A model generated the notes under the pieces. That model saw only the letters and a list, made by a program, of their open reading frames with translations, did no database searches and was not told the DNA's origin. The position numbers were made by a program, and so were the translations under genes. This document shows, piece by piece, positions 9,133 to 17,099 of a stretch of 64,000 nucleotides of DNA. Within the stretch, counting starts at the first letter, position 1. Every line of letters begins with the position of its first letter. Origin of the DNA: Halegenticoccus soli (GTDB taxonomy: Archaea > Halobacteriota > Halobacteria > Halobacteriales > Haloferacaceae); NCBI RefSeq assembly GCF_002844195.1, contig NZ_PEND01000002.1, positions 124,001 through 188,000 on the forward strand. Reading direction: 5' to 3'.

Positions 9133-10059
9133 TCAGAACACGCCCGCGATGAACCCGACGCCCATGAGGACGAGCACTGCGGCGGAGAACGCCGGAAGGT
9201 AGGGCGTGTACTTCTCGACCGTCTCCTCGAAGTGCTCGTACCCTGCGATCAGAAGCATCGTCAGCCCGACGATGCCGACGATGACCGTGATCGCGTACGC
9301 GCCCATCAGTTCGAGGCAGTGGTCCGACCCGGCGCACAGCGCGATGATCTCGAACTCCTCCTCGTGGGCGAACCCGAGGACGAACGCGAACCACGCGATC
9401 CCGAGCAGACCGCGGTCGGCCGCCTCGTCCGCGTTCTCGTCGTGATCGCGGTGACGCTCGTGATCCTCCTCGCCACCGCGGTCGTGAGAGTGATCGTGCG
9501 AGTGGCCGCCGACGAACGGGACGAACGCCTTCACGCGGGCGGGCACTCCGCCGCGAGAGCCGTCGTGGGTTCGATGGTCGTGCCCGTGCGCGTGCCCCTC
9601 GCCGTGGCCGCGGTGGTGCCCGTGGTCTTCCCCGCTACCGCGGTCGTGATCGGTGTGATCGTGACCGTGACCGCCTCCGTGACCGTCCCGAGCGTCCCCG
9701 CTGTGACTGTGAGCGCGCCCGTGGGTGTACTCTCGAACCCCGAGCGCGATGAGCAGTACCCCTGCGACGACGCTCACCGGACCGCCTATCCGAACGCCTC
9801 CGAGTATCGCGATCGGCTCGTTGACTTGCGCGAGGTCGAAGTACGCCTTCGCGTAGAAGAACGCGGCGACCATCGCGACGCTGCTGACGAGGTGTCCGAT
9901 TCCGATGACGAGGCTCGCCGCGAGGCCGTAGAACCACTTGTTGGTCCGATCGAGGGCGTACGAGGCGGCGACCGGCCACCCGTGTCCCGGTTCGACGCCG
10001 TGGACCGCGCCCAGGGCGACCGCGCCGATGAGCAGCCCGAGCGCCTCGTTGTGTAGCAT
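9133..10059 (-). CDS. NicO/HupE-like metal transporter with His-rich loop
   Basis: A 308-residue membrane protein. The first helix carries AVHGVEPGHGW, the His-Pro-Gly-His pattern of NicO-type nickel/cobalt transporters, and a later helix has GFAHEEEFEI followed by CAGSDHC. Between the third and fourth helices is a roughly 110-residue loop extremely rich in His, Asp and Gly (many HGH, HDH units), a likely metal buffer. It is divergent from nikR, so nickel-dependent control is plausible. Whether it imports or exports nickel cannot be decided from the sequence. Confidence 0.85.
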   Translation of the reverse strand: MLHNEALGLLIGAVALGAVHGVEPGHGWPVAASYALDRTNKWFYGLAASLVIGIGHLVSSVAMVAAFFYAKAYFDLAQVNEPIAILGGVRIGGPVSVVAGVLLIALGVREYTHGRAHSHSGDARDGHGGGHGHDHTDHDRGSGEDHGHHRGHGEGHAHGHDHRTHDGSRGGVPARVKAFVPFVGGHSHDHSHDRGGEEDHERHRDHDENADEAADRGLLGIAWFAFVLGFAHEEEFEIIALCAGSDHCLELMGAYAITVIVGIVGLTMLLIAGYEHFEETVEKYTPYLPAFSAAVLVLMGVGFIAGVF

Positions 10060-10098
10060 CTCCCACGAAATCGTCGGCGACCGGCGCGCTTAGGGGTT

Positions 10099-10107
10099 GT
10101 TAATACC
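10099..10107 (-). promoter_or_regulatory. TATA box for the NicO-like transporter
   Basis: Read on the minus strand this is GGTATTAAC, about 40 bases before the transporter ATG; it faces the nikR promoter about 65 bases away. Confidence 0.5.
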
Positions 10108-10134
10108 GTGACGGGGCGATCGTCATACGAACCT

Positions 10135-10177
<43 letters not shown>

Positions 10178-10213
10178 GAGGAGTCTTGTACCGGCGCGAT
10201 AAGGGGAGAGTGG

Positions 10214-10609
10214 ATGCGAACGAGCTTCAACATCCCCGACGAGATCGTCGAGGAGTTCGACCGGGTGTGGCGGGAGCAGGGACTGGAGAGCCGGTCGCGC
10301 GCCGCGCGGGAGGCGATGCTGGAGTACGTCGAGTCGCACTCCCGGCTCGAAACGACGACCGGCGAGGTCGTCGCGCTCGTCGGCTTCGACTACCGGCACC
10401 ACGACGTGATCCGGGAGCTGCACTCGGTCCAGCACGACTACCAGGACGTCATCCTGAACACGAGCCACACCCACCAGGGGGAGTGGTGCCTGGAGTCGCT
10501 TTTCTGCCGCGGCCCGGCCGAACGGGTGCGCGAGCTCACGTACCGCCTCCGCGACTTCGACGGCGTGCGGCGGGTGAAGGTGATGGTGATCCGCGAGAAC
10601 GAGAACTGA
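10214..10609 (+). CDS. nikR: NikR-type nickel-responsive regulator
   Basis: NikR is a ribbon-helix-helix repressor with a C-terminal ACT-like nickel-binding domain. The protein has 131 residues. Residues 1-45 form the RHH part (MRTSFNIPDEIVEEFDRVW). The metal-site residues are present: QHDYQ (near residue 76), HTHQGEWC and LES. The spacing H-x-H-x4-C is one residue shorter than the H-x-H-x5-C of E. coli NikR. It is divergent from the NicO-like transporter, its likely target. It also sits between IS200/IS605-like end sequences. Confidence 0.88.
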   Translation: MRTSFNIPDEIVEEFDRVWREQGLESRSRAAREAMLEYVESHSRLETTTGEVVALVGFDYRHHDVIRELHSVQHDYQDVILNTSHTHQGEWCLESLFCRGPAERVRELTYRLRDFDGVRRVKVMVIRENEN

Positions 10610-10659
10610 GGCTACGAGGTCGGAGCGAAGGTCGTTTACGCCGTCCCGCCGACCTCGGG

Positions 10660-10745
10660 AGAGGGGGTCCTGAAACCTGCTCGGCAACAGGCCGGGTTTC
10701 CTCGTGCGGGGGAAGCTCCGTCGTTTACGACGGGGAGGATGTCAC
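10660..10745 (+). mobile_element. Right-end remnant of an IS200/IS605-type element
   Basis: The stretch ends GGAAGC-hairpin-GGGGAGGATGTCAC; the hairpin arms CCGTCG and CGACGG flank TTTA. The intact tnpB element in this window also finishes with GGAAGC, a hairpin and a terminal TTCAC (24645-24685). One frame just before the hairpin reads AGFPRAGEAPSFTTGRMS, which resembles the tail of haloarchaeal TnpB proteins from memory. No tnpB body is present. Confidence 0.55.
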
Positions 10746-10767
10746 CCGGCCGGCCAAGTACTCCGAT

Positions 10768-11256
10768 TCACTCTCCCAGCTCTCGGAGCTTCTTCTGCAC
10801 CCGCGCGTAGACCTTCGGGTGGAGGTTCATCCCCTCGTCCACGAGGTCGTACAGGACGTCGGTCGCCTCGTCCGCCGTCACGTCCCCCTCTTTCGCGCAC
10901 CTGAGTAACAGCGTCGTCACCCACCAGCACTCGACGCCGTGACTCCGGGCGACCTCGATCAGTCCCTTGTTGTTGGCGAGGAGGATCTCCTCGTCGGCCT
11001 CTGCCAGCAGGATCACCGACGCGTCGGCCACCGCTATCCCCTCCATCGACGCCACCTTGTCGGCCGCCTCCGGAGTTTCGTGAACAGTTACGTCCTCCAG
11101 AAACCCGTCGAGCGCCGCGGTACCGCGCTTCCCCTCGGTGAGGACTTCCCCCCGAACTTCCTCTGTCGTCCGGATTTCGTCGAAGGCGGTCGTGACGAGG
11201 TCGAGCCGGCCGACCCACGCGAGCGGGATCAGCGCGGAGGAATCGACGACGACCAT
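10768..11256 (-). CDS. PIN-domain toxin, DUF3368-type
   Basis: A 162-residue PIN-domain protein, probably an RNase toxin of a type II toxin-antitoxin pair. The N-terminus VVVDSSALIPLAWVGRLDL holds the first catalytic Asp with the DUF3368-like pattern; EEVRGEV, VADASVILLA and LLANNKGL provide the other acidic and structural positions. The ATG at 11256 overlaps the antitoxin stop by one base (TGATG), the typical coupling of such pairs. The C-terminal 40 residues form an extra helical tail. Confidence 0.87.
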   Translation of the reverse strand: MVVVDSSALIPLAWVGRLDLVTTAFDEIRTTEEVRGEVLTEGKRGTAALDGFLEDVTVHETPEAADKVASMEGIAVADASVILLAEADEEILLANNKGLIEVARSHGVECWWVTTLLLRCAKEGDVTADEATDVLYDLVDEGMNLHPKVYARVQKKLRELGE

Positions 11257-11549
11257 CAGATTCGGTCGAGGTCGCGTTCCAGGTCGTCGGTCGTGTACCC
11301 GACGTCGATGCCCTCCTCGGCGGCGAGGGTCAGCATCTCGACGTACGAGACGTTTGCCCGTTCGGCAGCCTTTCGGAGCGTGATGGAGTGGTCTCGGAGG
11401 TGGTCGAGTGCTCGCTCCGTGCGCCAGTCGGAGAGGCCCTGTCGGATGAGGCGACGAAGTACTTCTGACCGGTCGGCGCTCATCTCCTCCTCCAGTTCGG
11501 CAAGTGCCTCCTCGTCGTCTTCCGGGATGCGCGTGGTGACCGTCTTCAT
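11256..11549 (-). CDS. UPF0175-type antitoxin with ribbon-helix-helix N-terminus
   Basis: A 97-residue protein. Residues 1-45 have the RHH pattern (TVTTRIPEDDEEALAELE...RSEVLRRLIRQGL) for DNA binding and autoregulation. Residues 50-97 have the UPF0175 pattern (ITLRKAAERANVSYVEMLTLAAEEGIDV). UPF0175 is the usual partner of DUF3368 PIN toxins. The gene overlaps the toxin start by one base and begins 17 bases after the small upstream gene, within repeated operator-like DNA. Confidence 0.88.
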   Translation of the reverse strand: MKTVTTRIPEDDEEALAELEEEMSADRSEVLRRLIRQGLSDWRTERALDHLRDHSITLRKAAERANVSYVEMLTLAAEEGIDVGYTTDDLERDLDRI

Positions 11550-11550
11550 C

Positions 11551-11573
11551 GTTACGATCCATTACGTTACGAT
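11551..11573. promoter_or_regulatory. Candidate operator: direct repeat before the antitoxin gene
   Basis: The 8-base word GTTACGAT occurs at 11551-11558 and 11566-11573, spaced 15 bases start to start, with further TTACG words around (11562-11589). RHH antitoxins typically bind short direct repeats of this kind. The second copy overlaps the stop of the upstream 59-residue gene. Confidence 0.5.
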
Positions 11574-11746
11574 ACGCAATAGACGTAACGGTAGGTCTCG
11601 TGGCGGAAGACGACCTCGCCGTAGTCGTCGCGCTTCGTCACCTCGTCCGCGTCGACGGCGGCGTCGATGGCGTCGTTCAGCCGCTCGCGCTCCCACGTTT
11701 CTTCTGAATCCGTCGCAGAGCGCTCGCTGAGCGGGTCTGGAAGCAT
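11567..11746 (-). CDS. Small acidic protein leading the toxin-antitoxin operon
   Basis: A 59-residue open frame starting ATG at 11746 and ending TAA at 11567-11569. It reads MLPDPLSERSATDS, then a charged helix (WERERLNDAIDAAVDADEV) and a C-terminal beta-like part (YGEVVFRHETYRYVYCVS). Codon use is typical for the region. A TATA-like box (minus strand AGTTAAAC near 11788-11795) lies about 42 bases upstream, and the antitoxin starts 17 bases downstream, so the three genes look like one operon. No family recognised. Confidence 0.6.
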   Translation of the reverse strand: MLPDPLSERSATDSEETWERERLNDAIDAAVDADEVTKRDDYGEVVFRHETYRYVYCVS

Positions 11747-11914
11747 CGTGTCCGAACCACTCGACGACCTGCCCGCTTCTCAAACTCGTTTAACTAGAGC
11801 GCGCCAGTGCGGCACGCATTTGACCGTGGGTGCCTTCCGGAGAGGTATGAGATCGAACCTGGTGATGCGCCGCGCGGATGCCGAAAACGTATCAGTGAAT
11901 TTCGGGTGGTAGGC

Positions 11915-12724
11915 GTGAGTGGTCGCGATCACTACTACAACAAGGCCAAACAGGAGGGTTACCGCTCCCGGGCGGCCTACAAGCTGAAGCAGCTCGACGA
12001 GGAGGCGGGGCTCCTGAGCCCGGGGGACACCGTCGTCGACCTCGGAGCCGCCCCCGGCGGATGGCTCCAGGTCGCCGCCGAGGCCGTCGGACCCGGCGGG
12101 ACGGTCGTCGGGGTCGACCTCCAGCGGATCAAGCCGCTCGACGCGGACAACGTCGAGACGATCCGCGGCGACATGACCGACGAGGCGACGAAGGAGGAGC
12201 TCCGCGAGCGGATCGGCGGGGAGGGCCCGAGGGGCGACGGGGATGGCGACGAGCCGTCGCGGCCCGCGGACCTCGTCGTCTCCGACATGGCCCCGAACAT
12301 GAGCGGCGAGTACTCGCTGGACCACGCTCGCTCCGTCCACCTCGCCCGGCAGGCGTTCGAGACGGCGAAGGACCTCCTCGCGGCCGGCGGGGACTTCGTC
12401 GTCAAGGTGTTCGACGGGCCGGACCTCGCGGCGCTGAGGTCGGAGATGGAACGGGAGTTCCAGTACGTCCGGGCGATCCACCCGGAGGCCTCGCGCGCCG
12501 AGTCGTCCGAGGTGTACCTCGTCGGCAAGGGCCGGCTGACCGCCCCCGTCTCGGCGGGCGACGAGCTGGAGGTCGAGATCACGGCGACCGGCCGGGAGGG
12601 CGACGGCATCGCCAAGGTGGAGGGGTTCACCGTGTTCGTCTCCGACGCGGCGGAGGGGGACACCGTCACCGTCCGCGTCACCGACGTGAAACCCCGGTTC
12701 GCCTTCGCCGAGCCGGTGGAGTGA
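11915..12724 (+). CDS. rlmE: 23S rRNA ribose methyltransferase RlmE with TRAM domain
   Basis: A FtsJ/RrmJ-family SAM-dependent 2'-O-methyltransferase of 23S rRNA. The 269-residue protein begins VSGRDHYYNKAKQEGYRSRAAYKL. The SAM motif DLGAAPGGWLQVA is near residue 44, and the K-D-K-E catalytic tetrad is traceable (AAYKLKQ, VVSDMAPNMSG, FVVKVFDG, SEVYLVGKG). A C-terminal TRAM domain (about residues 210-269) is an archaeal addition that binds RNA. The GTG at 11915 is chosen from family alignment by eye; the frame is open further upstream. Confidence 0.92.
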   Translation: MSGRDHYYNKAKQEGYRSRAAYKLKQLDEEAGLLSPGDTVVDLGAAPGGWLQVAAEAVGPGGTVVGVDLQRIKPLDADNVETIRGDMTDEATKEELRERIGGEGPRGDGDGDEPSRPADLVVSDMAPNMSGEYSLDHARSVHLARQAFETAKDLLAAGGDFVVKVFDGPDLAALRSEMEREFQYVRAIHPEASRAESSEVYLVGKGRLTAPVSAGDELEVEITATGREGDGIAKVEGFTVFVSDAAEGDTVTVRVTDVKPRFAFAEPVE

Positions 12725-12733
12725 TTCAGACCT

Positions 12734-12937
12734 TTAGACCGACCGCCCGGAGTCGTTCTCGACAATCAGATCCAGCGCCAACTCGGCGTCGCACGGTCCG
12801 CCGCGCCACGCCCCGCGCGCACACCCGCCGGCCGCGATGATGTCCCCGAAGGACGTGTAACTCCCGCACTTCGGACAGCGTACCCCCCCTTCCATGCTGT
12901 CCCCCTCGGTGATGCGTATGCGTCGCTCTCCGGCCAT
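12734..12937 (-). CDS. Small zinc-ribbon protein
   Basis: A 67-residue protein with CPKCG near residue 21 and two later cysteines (GGCARG, GGPCDAE), a likely four-cysteine zinc site. The tail is a beta-rich LALDLIVEN. The ATG at 12937 precedes a compact frame that ends nine bases after the convergent rlmE stop. Function unknown; such short zinc ribbons are frequent in haloarchaea. Confidence 0.7.
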   Translation of the reverse strand: MAGERRIRITEGDSMEGGVRCPKCGSYTSFGDIIAAGGCARGAWRGGPCDAELALDLIVENDSGRSV

Positions 12938-13008
12938 GTGTGGGGTTAGGTAGCAGCTCTCATAAATTGCCACGGTCGCGCCGTCCGAACGATACGTCGC
13001 GGTCCGCC

Positions 13009-13716
13009 TCAGTCGGCGAGCGCCGAACTTCCCTCGACGGCGTCGGCGTCGCGCAGCATACCGACCGCGGCGTACACGAGCGGCGTGTCGAACACCGCGA
13101 TGAGGAACTTGCCGACGTACTGCCCGACGACGAGGCCGACGATCACCTCCGTCGGAAGGGCCGCGCCGGTGCCGAAGAGCGCCGGCGCGACGGCGAACGC
13201 GACGACGGTGAAGATCGCCGTGTCGATGAGCTGGCTCGTCGCCGTCGAGCCGACGTTCCGCAGCCAGAGCGCGTCGCCGTCGGTCCACTCGCGGATCCGG
13301 TGGAAGGCGAACACGTCCCAGTTCTGGCTCGCGAGGTAGGCGACGAGCGAGCCGAGGACGATGTTCGTCCCGGCGCCGAGGACGGTCGAGAAGGCCCCCG
13401 GATCGATGGAACCGCGCGCGGCAGGCGCTCGGATGGTCAGCCACACCAGCGCCAGCATCACGAAGTTCATCGCGAACCCGACGTTGACGACCCGCCGGGC
13501 GAACCGTTCGCCGTAGAGCTCGGAGATGCAGTCGGAGGCGAAGTAGGTGCCGGCGTACGCGAGCGTCCCGCCCGGCATCGTGAGGACCACGCCCGCGATC
13601 GGCAGCGTCACCGCGATGAGCTTGGCGGAGACGAGCTGCGCGGTCACGAGGGCGGTGACGAACAGCCCGACGAGCGCGATCGGGGCGAGGGAGGGCGTCG
13701 CCCCGCGCTCACTCAT
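13009..13716 (-). CDS. Queuosine/archaeosine precursor transporter (VUT/YhhQ family)
   Basis: A 235-residue integral membrane protein with about six helices. It matches the VUT (YhhQ) family: LVSAKLIAV in helix 1, FASDCISELYGERFARRVV after helix 2, and SQLIDTAIFTVVAF near residue 160. In bacteria this family imports preQ0/preQ1; in archaea the substrate is presumably a 7-deazapurine precursor of archaeosine (inference). Its start overlaps the end of the upstream RHH gene by 8 bases, so both are in one transcript. Confidence 0.87.
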   Translation of the reverse strand: MSERGATPSLAPIALVGLFVTALVTAQLVSAKLIAVTLPIAGVVLTMPGGTLAYAGTYFASDCISELYGERFARRVVNVGFAMNFVMLALVWLTIRAPAARGSIDPGAFSTVLGAGTNIVLGSLVAYLASQNWDVFAFHRIREWTDGDALWLRNVGSTATSQLIDTAIFTVVAFAVAPALFGTGAALPTEVIVGLVVGQYVGKFLIAVFDTPLVYAAVGMLRDADAVEGSSALAD

Positions 13717-13882
13717 CCTTCAGTCTCCCGTGCCGAGCGTCGATCTCGTCGAGCGCGTCGAGCGTCTTCCGGATTGACGCCCGGATCGCGTCGCTCCGGT
13801 TCACGAACTTCCCGTCGTCGCCGACGTGTTCGTCCAGATCAGCCAGCAGCTCGTCGGGGATCTCGACGCTTATCTTGGCCAT
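13709..13882 (-). CDS. Small ribbon-helix-helix protein
   Basis: A 57-residue RHH protein: beta strand AKISVEIP, helix DELLADLDEHV, turn DDGKFVNRSD, and second helix AIRASIRKTLDAL. It resembles small haloarchaeal RHH regulators (CdrS/CopG-like). It overlaps the precursor transporter start by 8 bases, and the pair is probably cotranscribed; it may regulate its own operon. No toxin partner is adjacent. Confidence 0.82.
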   Translation of the reverse strand: MAKISVEIPDELLADLDEHVGDDGKFVNRSDAIRASIRKTLDALDEIDARHGRLKDE

Positions 13883-14209
13883 AGTCGGATATTCCTGACG
13901 TAATACAAACGCATTAGGGTTTTTCTTCCCTCGCAGCCGATGCGACCGCGACGAGCCGCCGTTTCGCCGTCTGCGACCCGCCGGCGATCTCGCTAGACCG
14001 CCGGACCGCTTTCCGCGGCGAGCCGCTTTCCGCGACGATCGTTTCTCCACCGAAGACGCCGATCCGTGGCGGTTCTTCCGCTCCCGGTCGTCGCCTCGCG
14101 ACGGTCCGTCGTCGAAAGGAGTCGAAAGAAGCCGAAAGAGCAGAAGGGGGTCGAAAAAGGCGAAGCGGATCGAACGGCGTCGGAGCAGCGCTCGGTCCCG
14201 CGGGTTCGG
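13883..14209. other. 327-base region without a gene
   Basis: It separates the RHH gene (whose promoter must lie near 13895-13915, where the minus strand reads TTTGTATTA) from the end of tatC2. The right part (14109-14167) is a purine-rich run with repeated TCGAAAG words. Long frames covering it are antisense shadows without family character. Confidence 0.5.
14109..14167 (-). terminator. Pyrimidine/U-rich tract downstream of tatC2
   Basis: On the minus strand this is a polypyrimidine run with repeated CTTTCGAC units and a CCTTTTTCGAC core, starting about 43 bases after the tatC2 stop. Archaeal transcription commonly ends at such T-rich runs. The call rests only on composition and position. 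Confidence 0.45.
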
Positions 14210-16999
14210 TCAGACCTCCGCCCCGCGCGACGGCGCGAGGTCGCGGCGGCCGCCGAGGGTGAGCACGAACAGGATCGCGAGGCCGACGCCGTAAGCGACC
14301 ATGAGAGGGATCGTCACCAGGAACATCGTGATGACGCCCGCGGGGGTGAACACCGCCGCGAAGGTGAGGATGGCGACCGTCACCTCGCGCCATCGGTCGC
14401 GCATCGCCCGGTAGGGGACGCCCGCCGTGTTGAGCAGGATCATCAGCACCGGCACGTCCGCGAGCAGGCCGATCCCCGCCGTCGTGTAGAAGATCAGCCA
14501 GAAGAAGTCCGTGATGCGGTAGCTGATGATCATGTCCGCGCGGACCGCGTCGGCGACGAGGTACGAGATGACCGTCGGCGCCACGTACGAGTACCCGAGC
14601 GCGAATCCGCCGACGAGGCCGAGCGCGAGGGCGACGACCCAGCCGTAGATGACGCGCCGGTGTCCGCGGACGAAGCCGCGGTCGCGCAGGGCCGGCCAGG
14701 CGTAGTAGCCGACGATCGGCAGCGTGACGATGACGGCGACGAGCGTCGAGAACTTCACTTCGAAGATGAGCGCCTCGACCGGGTGGAGCGCGACGACGGT
14801 GAGCGAGTCGGGTTGCACGTCCGTCGGAAGGCGGCTGAGGAAGTCCGCCCGCACGTCGCCGAGGCCGCCGACGTAGAGCCACGTGAACGTCGCGCCGAGC
14901 ACGAGGCTGAAGATCCCGACGATGCGGAACGTCCGCGAGGTGATGCTGTCGAGGATGAAGGCGACGTCCTTGTAGTACCCCCCGATGTCGTCCTCGTCGG
15001 TCTCGCCGTCCGTCAGCTCGTCGAAGAAGGTGCCCCCGGCGCGGGTGGTCCGGTCGCCGATGCTGCCGGGATCCGGCGTCGCCTGCGCCTCCATCCCCGT
15101 CTGCACCTCGTCGTACCGGTCGAGGATGGCCTGCCCTCTCGCCTCGTCGCCAGCCTTCATCGCGCGGTCGGCGCGGGCGAGCGCCTCGTTCTCGGTCATC
15201 TCGGCGAACAGGACCGGCGGCGCGCCGCGGATCTCGTCGGTCCCGAGGGCGCGCAGGTCGCGCGCCGCCGGGTCGCGCCCGGCCTTCCACGCGGCGTACA
15301 GCGCGTAGAGCGCGGCGACGGCGAGGACGACCGCGAGCGCCAGGACGGCGCCGACGAGCGCCGCCTGCTCGTCCGGCAGGCCGCCCCGGAGGCGGGCCAG
15401 TTCGAGGAACGCCCGACCGCGGTACTGCGACGGGACGTTCGGGACGACGTACTCGCGGGCGTACCGCCAGACGGTCACCGAGTAGGCCGTCGTGAGAGCG
15501 TAGTACGTCCCGCCGGCGACGAGCACGGCGAGACCGAGGAACAGGTTCCACGTGGCGCGGAGGCGGTCCCGCCAGCTCACCCACCCGAAGCCGCGTCGGA
15601 ACGTCTCGACGAGGCCGGTCGGCTCGCGCATGCCGACGGTCCCGTCAGCCCCGGCGGCACCGCCGCCTCCGGTCGCGGGGGAGCCGGCGGCGGTCGACGC
15701 GCCCGTCTCCGCCTGCTCGTCTCCCTCGTGCGCCTCGTCGTACCGGTCGAGGACGGCCTGCGCCTTCGCGTGGTCGCCCTCGTCGAGCGCGGCGCTGGCG
15801 ATCCCGAGCGCCTCCTCCTCCGTCATGTCGGCGAACGCCTCCGGCGGCGCGGCGCGGACGCCCGCCTCGTCGAGCGCGCCCACGTCGATCGACCCCGGAT
15901 CGCCCAGCCGCCGGTCGGTCTCGACGGCGGCGTCGAGCTCGACGTAGGTGAAGTACATCAGCGCGAGGGCGGCGAGGACGAGGCCGACGGCGGCGCCCAC
16001 GACGGCGACGGTCGCGTCGGCCGGAAGCGGCAGGATCGACTCCGCCGGCAGGGCGCGGTACTCGCTTCCGAACCGTTCGAGCAGGGCGTTCACTGCGGCG
16101 ACTCCGCCCCGAGTGTAAAAGAGGTAGGCGCACGCGACTCCGACCGCGACGGCGGCGAGGAGGACGTTCCAGTGAGCGCGGGCGGTCCGGCCGACGCTGA
16201 CCCGCTCGCTCCCGCGCTTCGCCGTCACCACGATCTTCGCGAGGTAGAGGCTGAACGCGTAGAGCACGAGCAGCGGTACCGCCCACATGATCTGCGTGAA
16301 CGGGTCCGGCGGCGAGAACACCGCGCCGAAGACGAAGAAGATGACCACCGCGTAGCGCCACTTGTCGCGGAACGTCTCGTAGGGAACGATGCCGCTGTAG
16401 GACAGTCCCGTGACGACGAGGGGCATCTGGGCGGCGAGCCCGAACGACAGGGTCAGAAAGAAGATGAACTCGGTCCACATCACGATGGAGTACGTCGTCG
16501 CGAACCCCGCGGAGAGCGCGTTCTGCGCGAGGAACTGGAACATGATCGGGAAGAACAGGAAGTACCCGTAGAAGAGCCCGCCGAGGAGCAGAACGAGGGA
16601 CAGGAGGGCGAGCACCGCGAGCTTCCAGATTTTGATCGGGGCCTTCGGCCAGAGGTCCCGCGCTCTCAGCGCGTCGCGGGAGAAGTAGACGAACACGGGG
16701 AGCGCGACGATGAGGCCGACGACGAGGCTGATCTTCGCCTGCAGGAGGATCACGTCGAACGGCGTCTGGGCGATGATCTCGACCTCCCGGGCCGTCATCG
16801 AGTCCATCTGCGCCTTCGTCACGCGCTTGAGGAAGTTCCAGACGTAGTTCCGCAGCGCGTAGAACGTCCCCAGAAAGCCGAGAACGAAGACGATGAACAC
16901 CTTCTGGAGGTCCTTCTGGGCGGCCCGCAACATCGCGCCGGCCGTCTCCCGCCCCTCGTCGAGAGCGCGGCGGGTATCCTCGTCGAGCGCGCTGGACAT
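14210..16999 (-). CDS. tatC2: Double TatC protein (TatCt type), twin-arginine translocase
   Basis: A 929-residue membrane protein made of two TatC modules, the large haloarchaeal form with about 14 helices. Module 1 spans about residues 25-270 and module 2 about 670-925. Each module has the same region (SYSGIVPYETFRDKW.. in the first, LNTAGVPYRAMRDRW.. in the second). Between them are two further hydrophobic segments and two copies of a soluble motif (MTEEEAL..LDRYDE and MTENEAL..LDRYDE). Most haloarchaeal secretion uses Tat, so this is probably essential. It is divergent from tatC. The ATG at 16999 is chosen over 17062. Confidence 0.94.
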   Translation of the reverse strand: MSSALDEDTRRALDEGRETAGAMLRAAQKDLQKVFIVFVLGFLGTFYALRNYVWNFLKRVTKAQMDSMTAREVEIIAQTPFDVILLQAKISLVVGLIVALPVFVYFSRDALRARDLWPKAPIKIWKLAVLALLSLVLLLGGLFYGYFLFFPIMFQFLAQNALSAGFATTYSIVMWTEFIFFLTLSFGLAAQMPLVVTGLSYSGIVPYETFRDKWRYAVVIFFVFGAVFSPPDPFTQIMWAVPLLVLYAFSLYLAKIVVTAKRGSERVSVGRTARAHWNVLLAAVAVGVACAYLFYTRGGVAAVNALLERFGSEYRALPAESILPLPADATVAVVGAAVGLVLAALALMYFTYVELDAAVETDRRLGDPGSIDVGALDEAGVRAAPPEAFADMTEEEALGIASAALDEGDHAKAQAVLDRYDEAHEGDEQAETGASTAAGSPATGGGGAAGADGTVGMREPTGLVETFRRGFGWVSWRDRLRATWNLFLGLAVLVAGGTYYALTTAYSVTVWRYAREYVVPNVPSQYRGRAFLELARLRGGLPDEQAALVGAVLALAVVLAVAALYALYAAWKAGRDPAARDLRALGTDEIRGAPPVLFAEMTENEALARADRAMKAGDEARGQAILDRYDEVQTGMEAQATPDPGSIGDRTTRAGGTFFDELTDGETDEDDIGGYYKDVAFILDSITSRTFRIVGIFSLVLGATFTWLYVGGLGDVRADFLSRLPTDVQPDSLTVVALHPVEALIFEVKFSTLVAVIVTLPIVGYYAWPALRDRGFVRGHRRVIYGWVVALALGLVGGFALGYSYVAPTVISYLVADAVRADMIISYRITDFFWLIFYTTAGIGLLADVPVLMILLNTAGVPYRAMRDRWREVTVAILTFAAVFTPAGVITMFLVTIPLMVAYGVGLAILFVLTLGGRRDLAPSRGAEV

Positions 17000-17066
17000 A
17001 GTGGTGGAGAACCGTCTCGCAGTTATCAATCTTTTCGACCGAGCCGCGCCGCGGCCATGCAAAAAG

Positions 17067-17075
17067 GCCTATAAC
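17067..17075 (+). promoter_or_regulatory. TATA box for tatC
   Basis: GCCTATAAC lies about 28 bases before the tatC ATG at 17100, so the transcript is probably leaderless. Confidence 0.6.
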
Positions 17076-17099
17076 GAACCGGGGGCGTAGAGCAACTGA

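Noticed and set aside
13914-15584. 556-codon minus-strand frame
   Set aside because: Offset frame of tatC2 with runs of Arg, Gly and Pro; no membrane segments or motifs.
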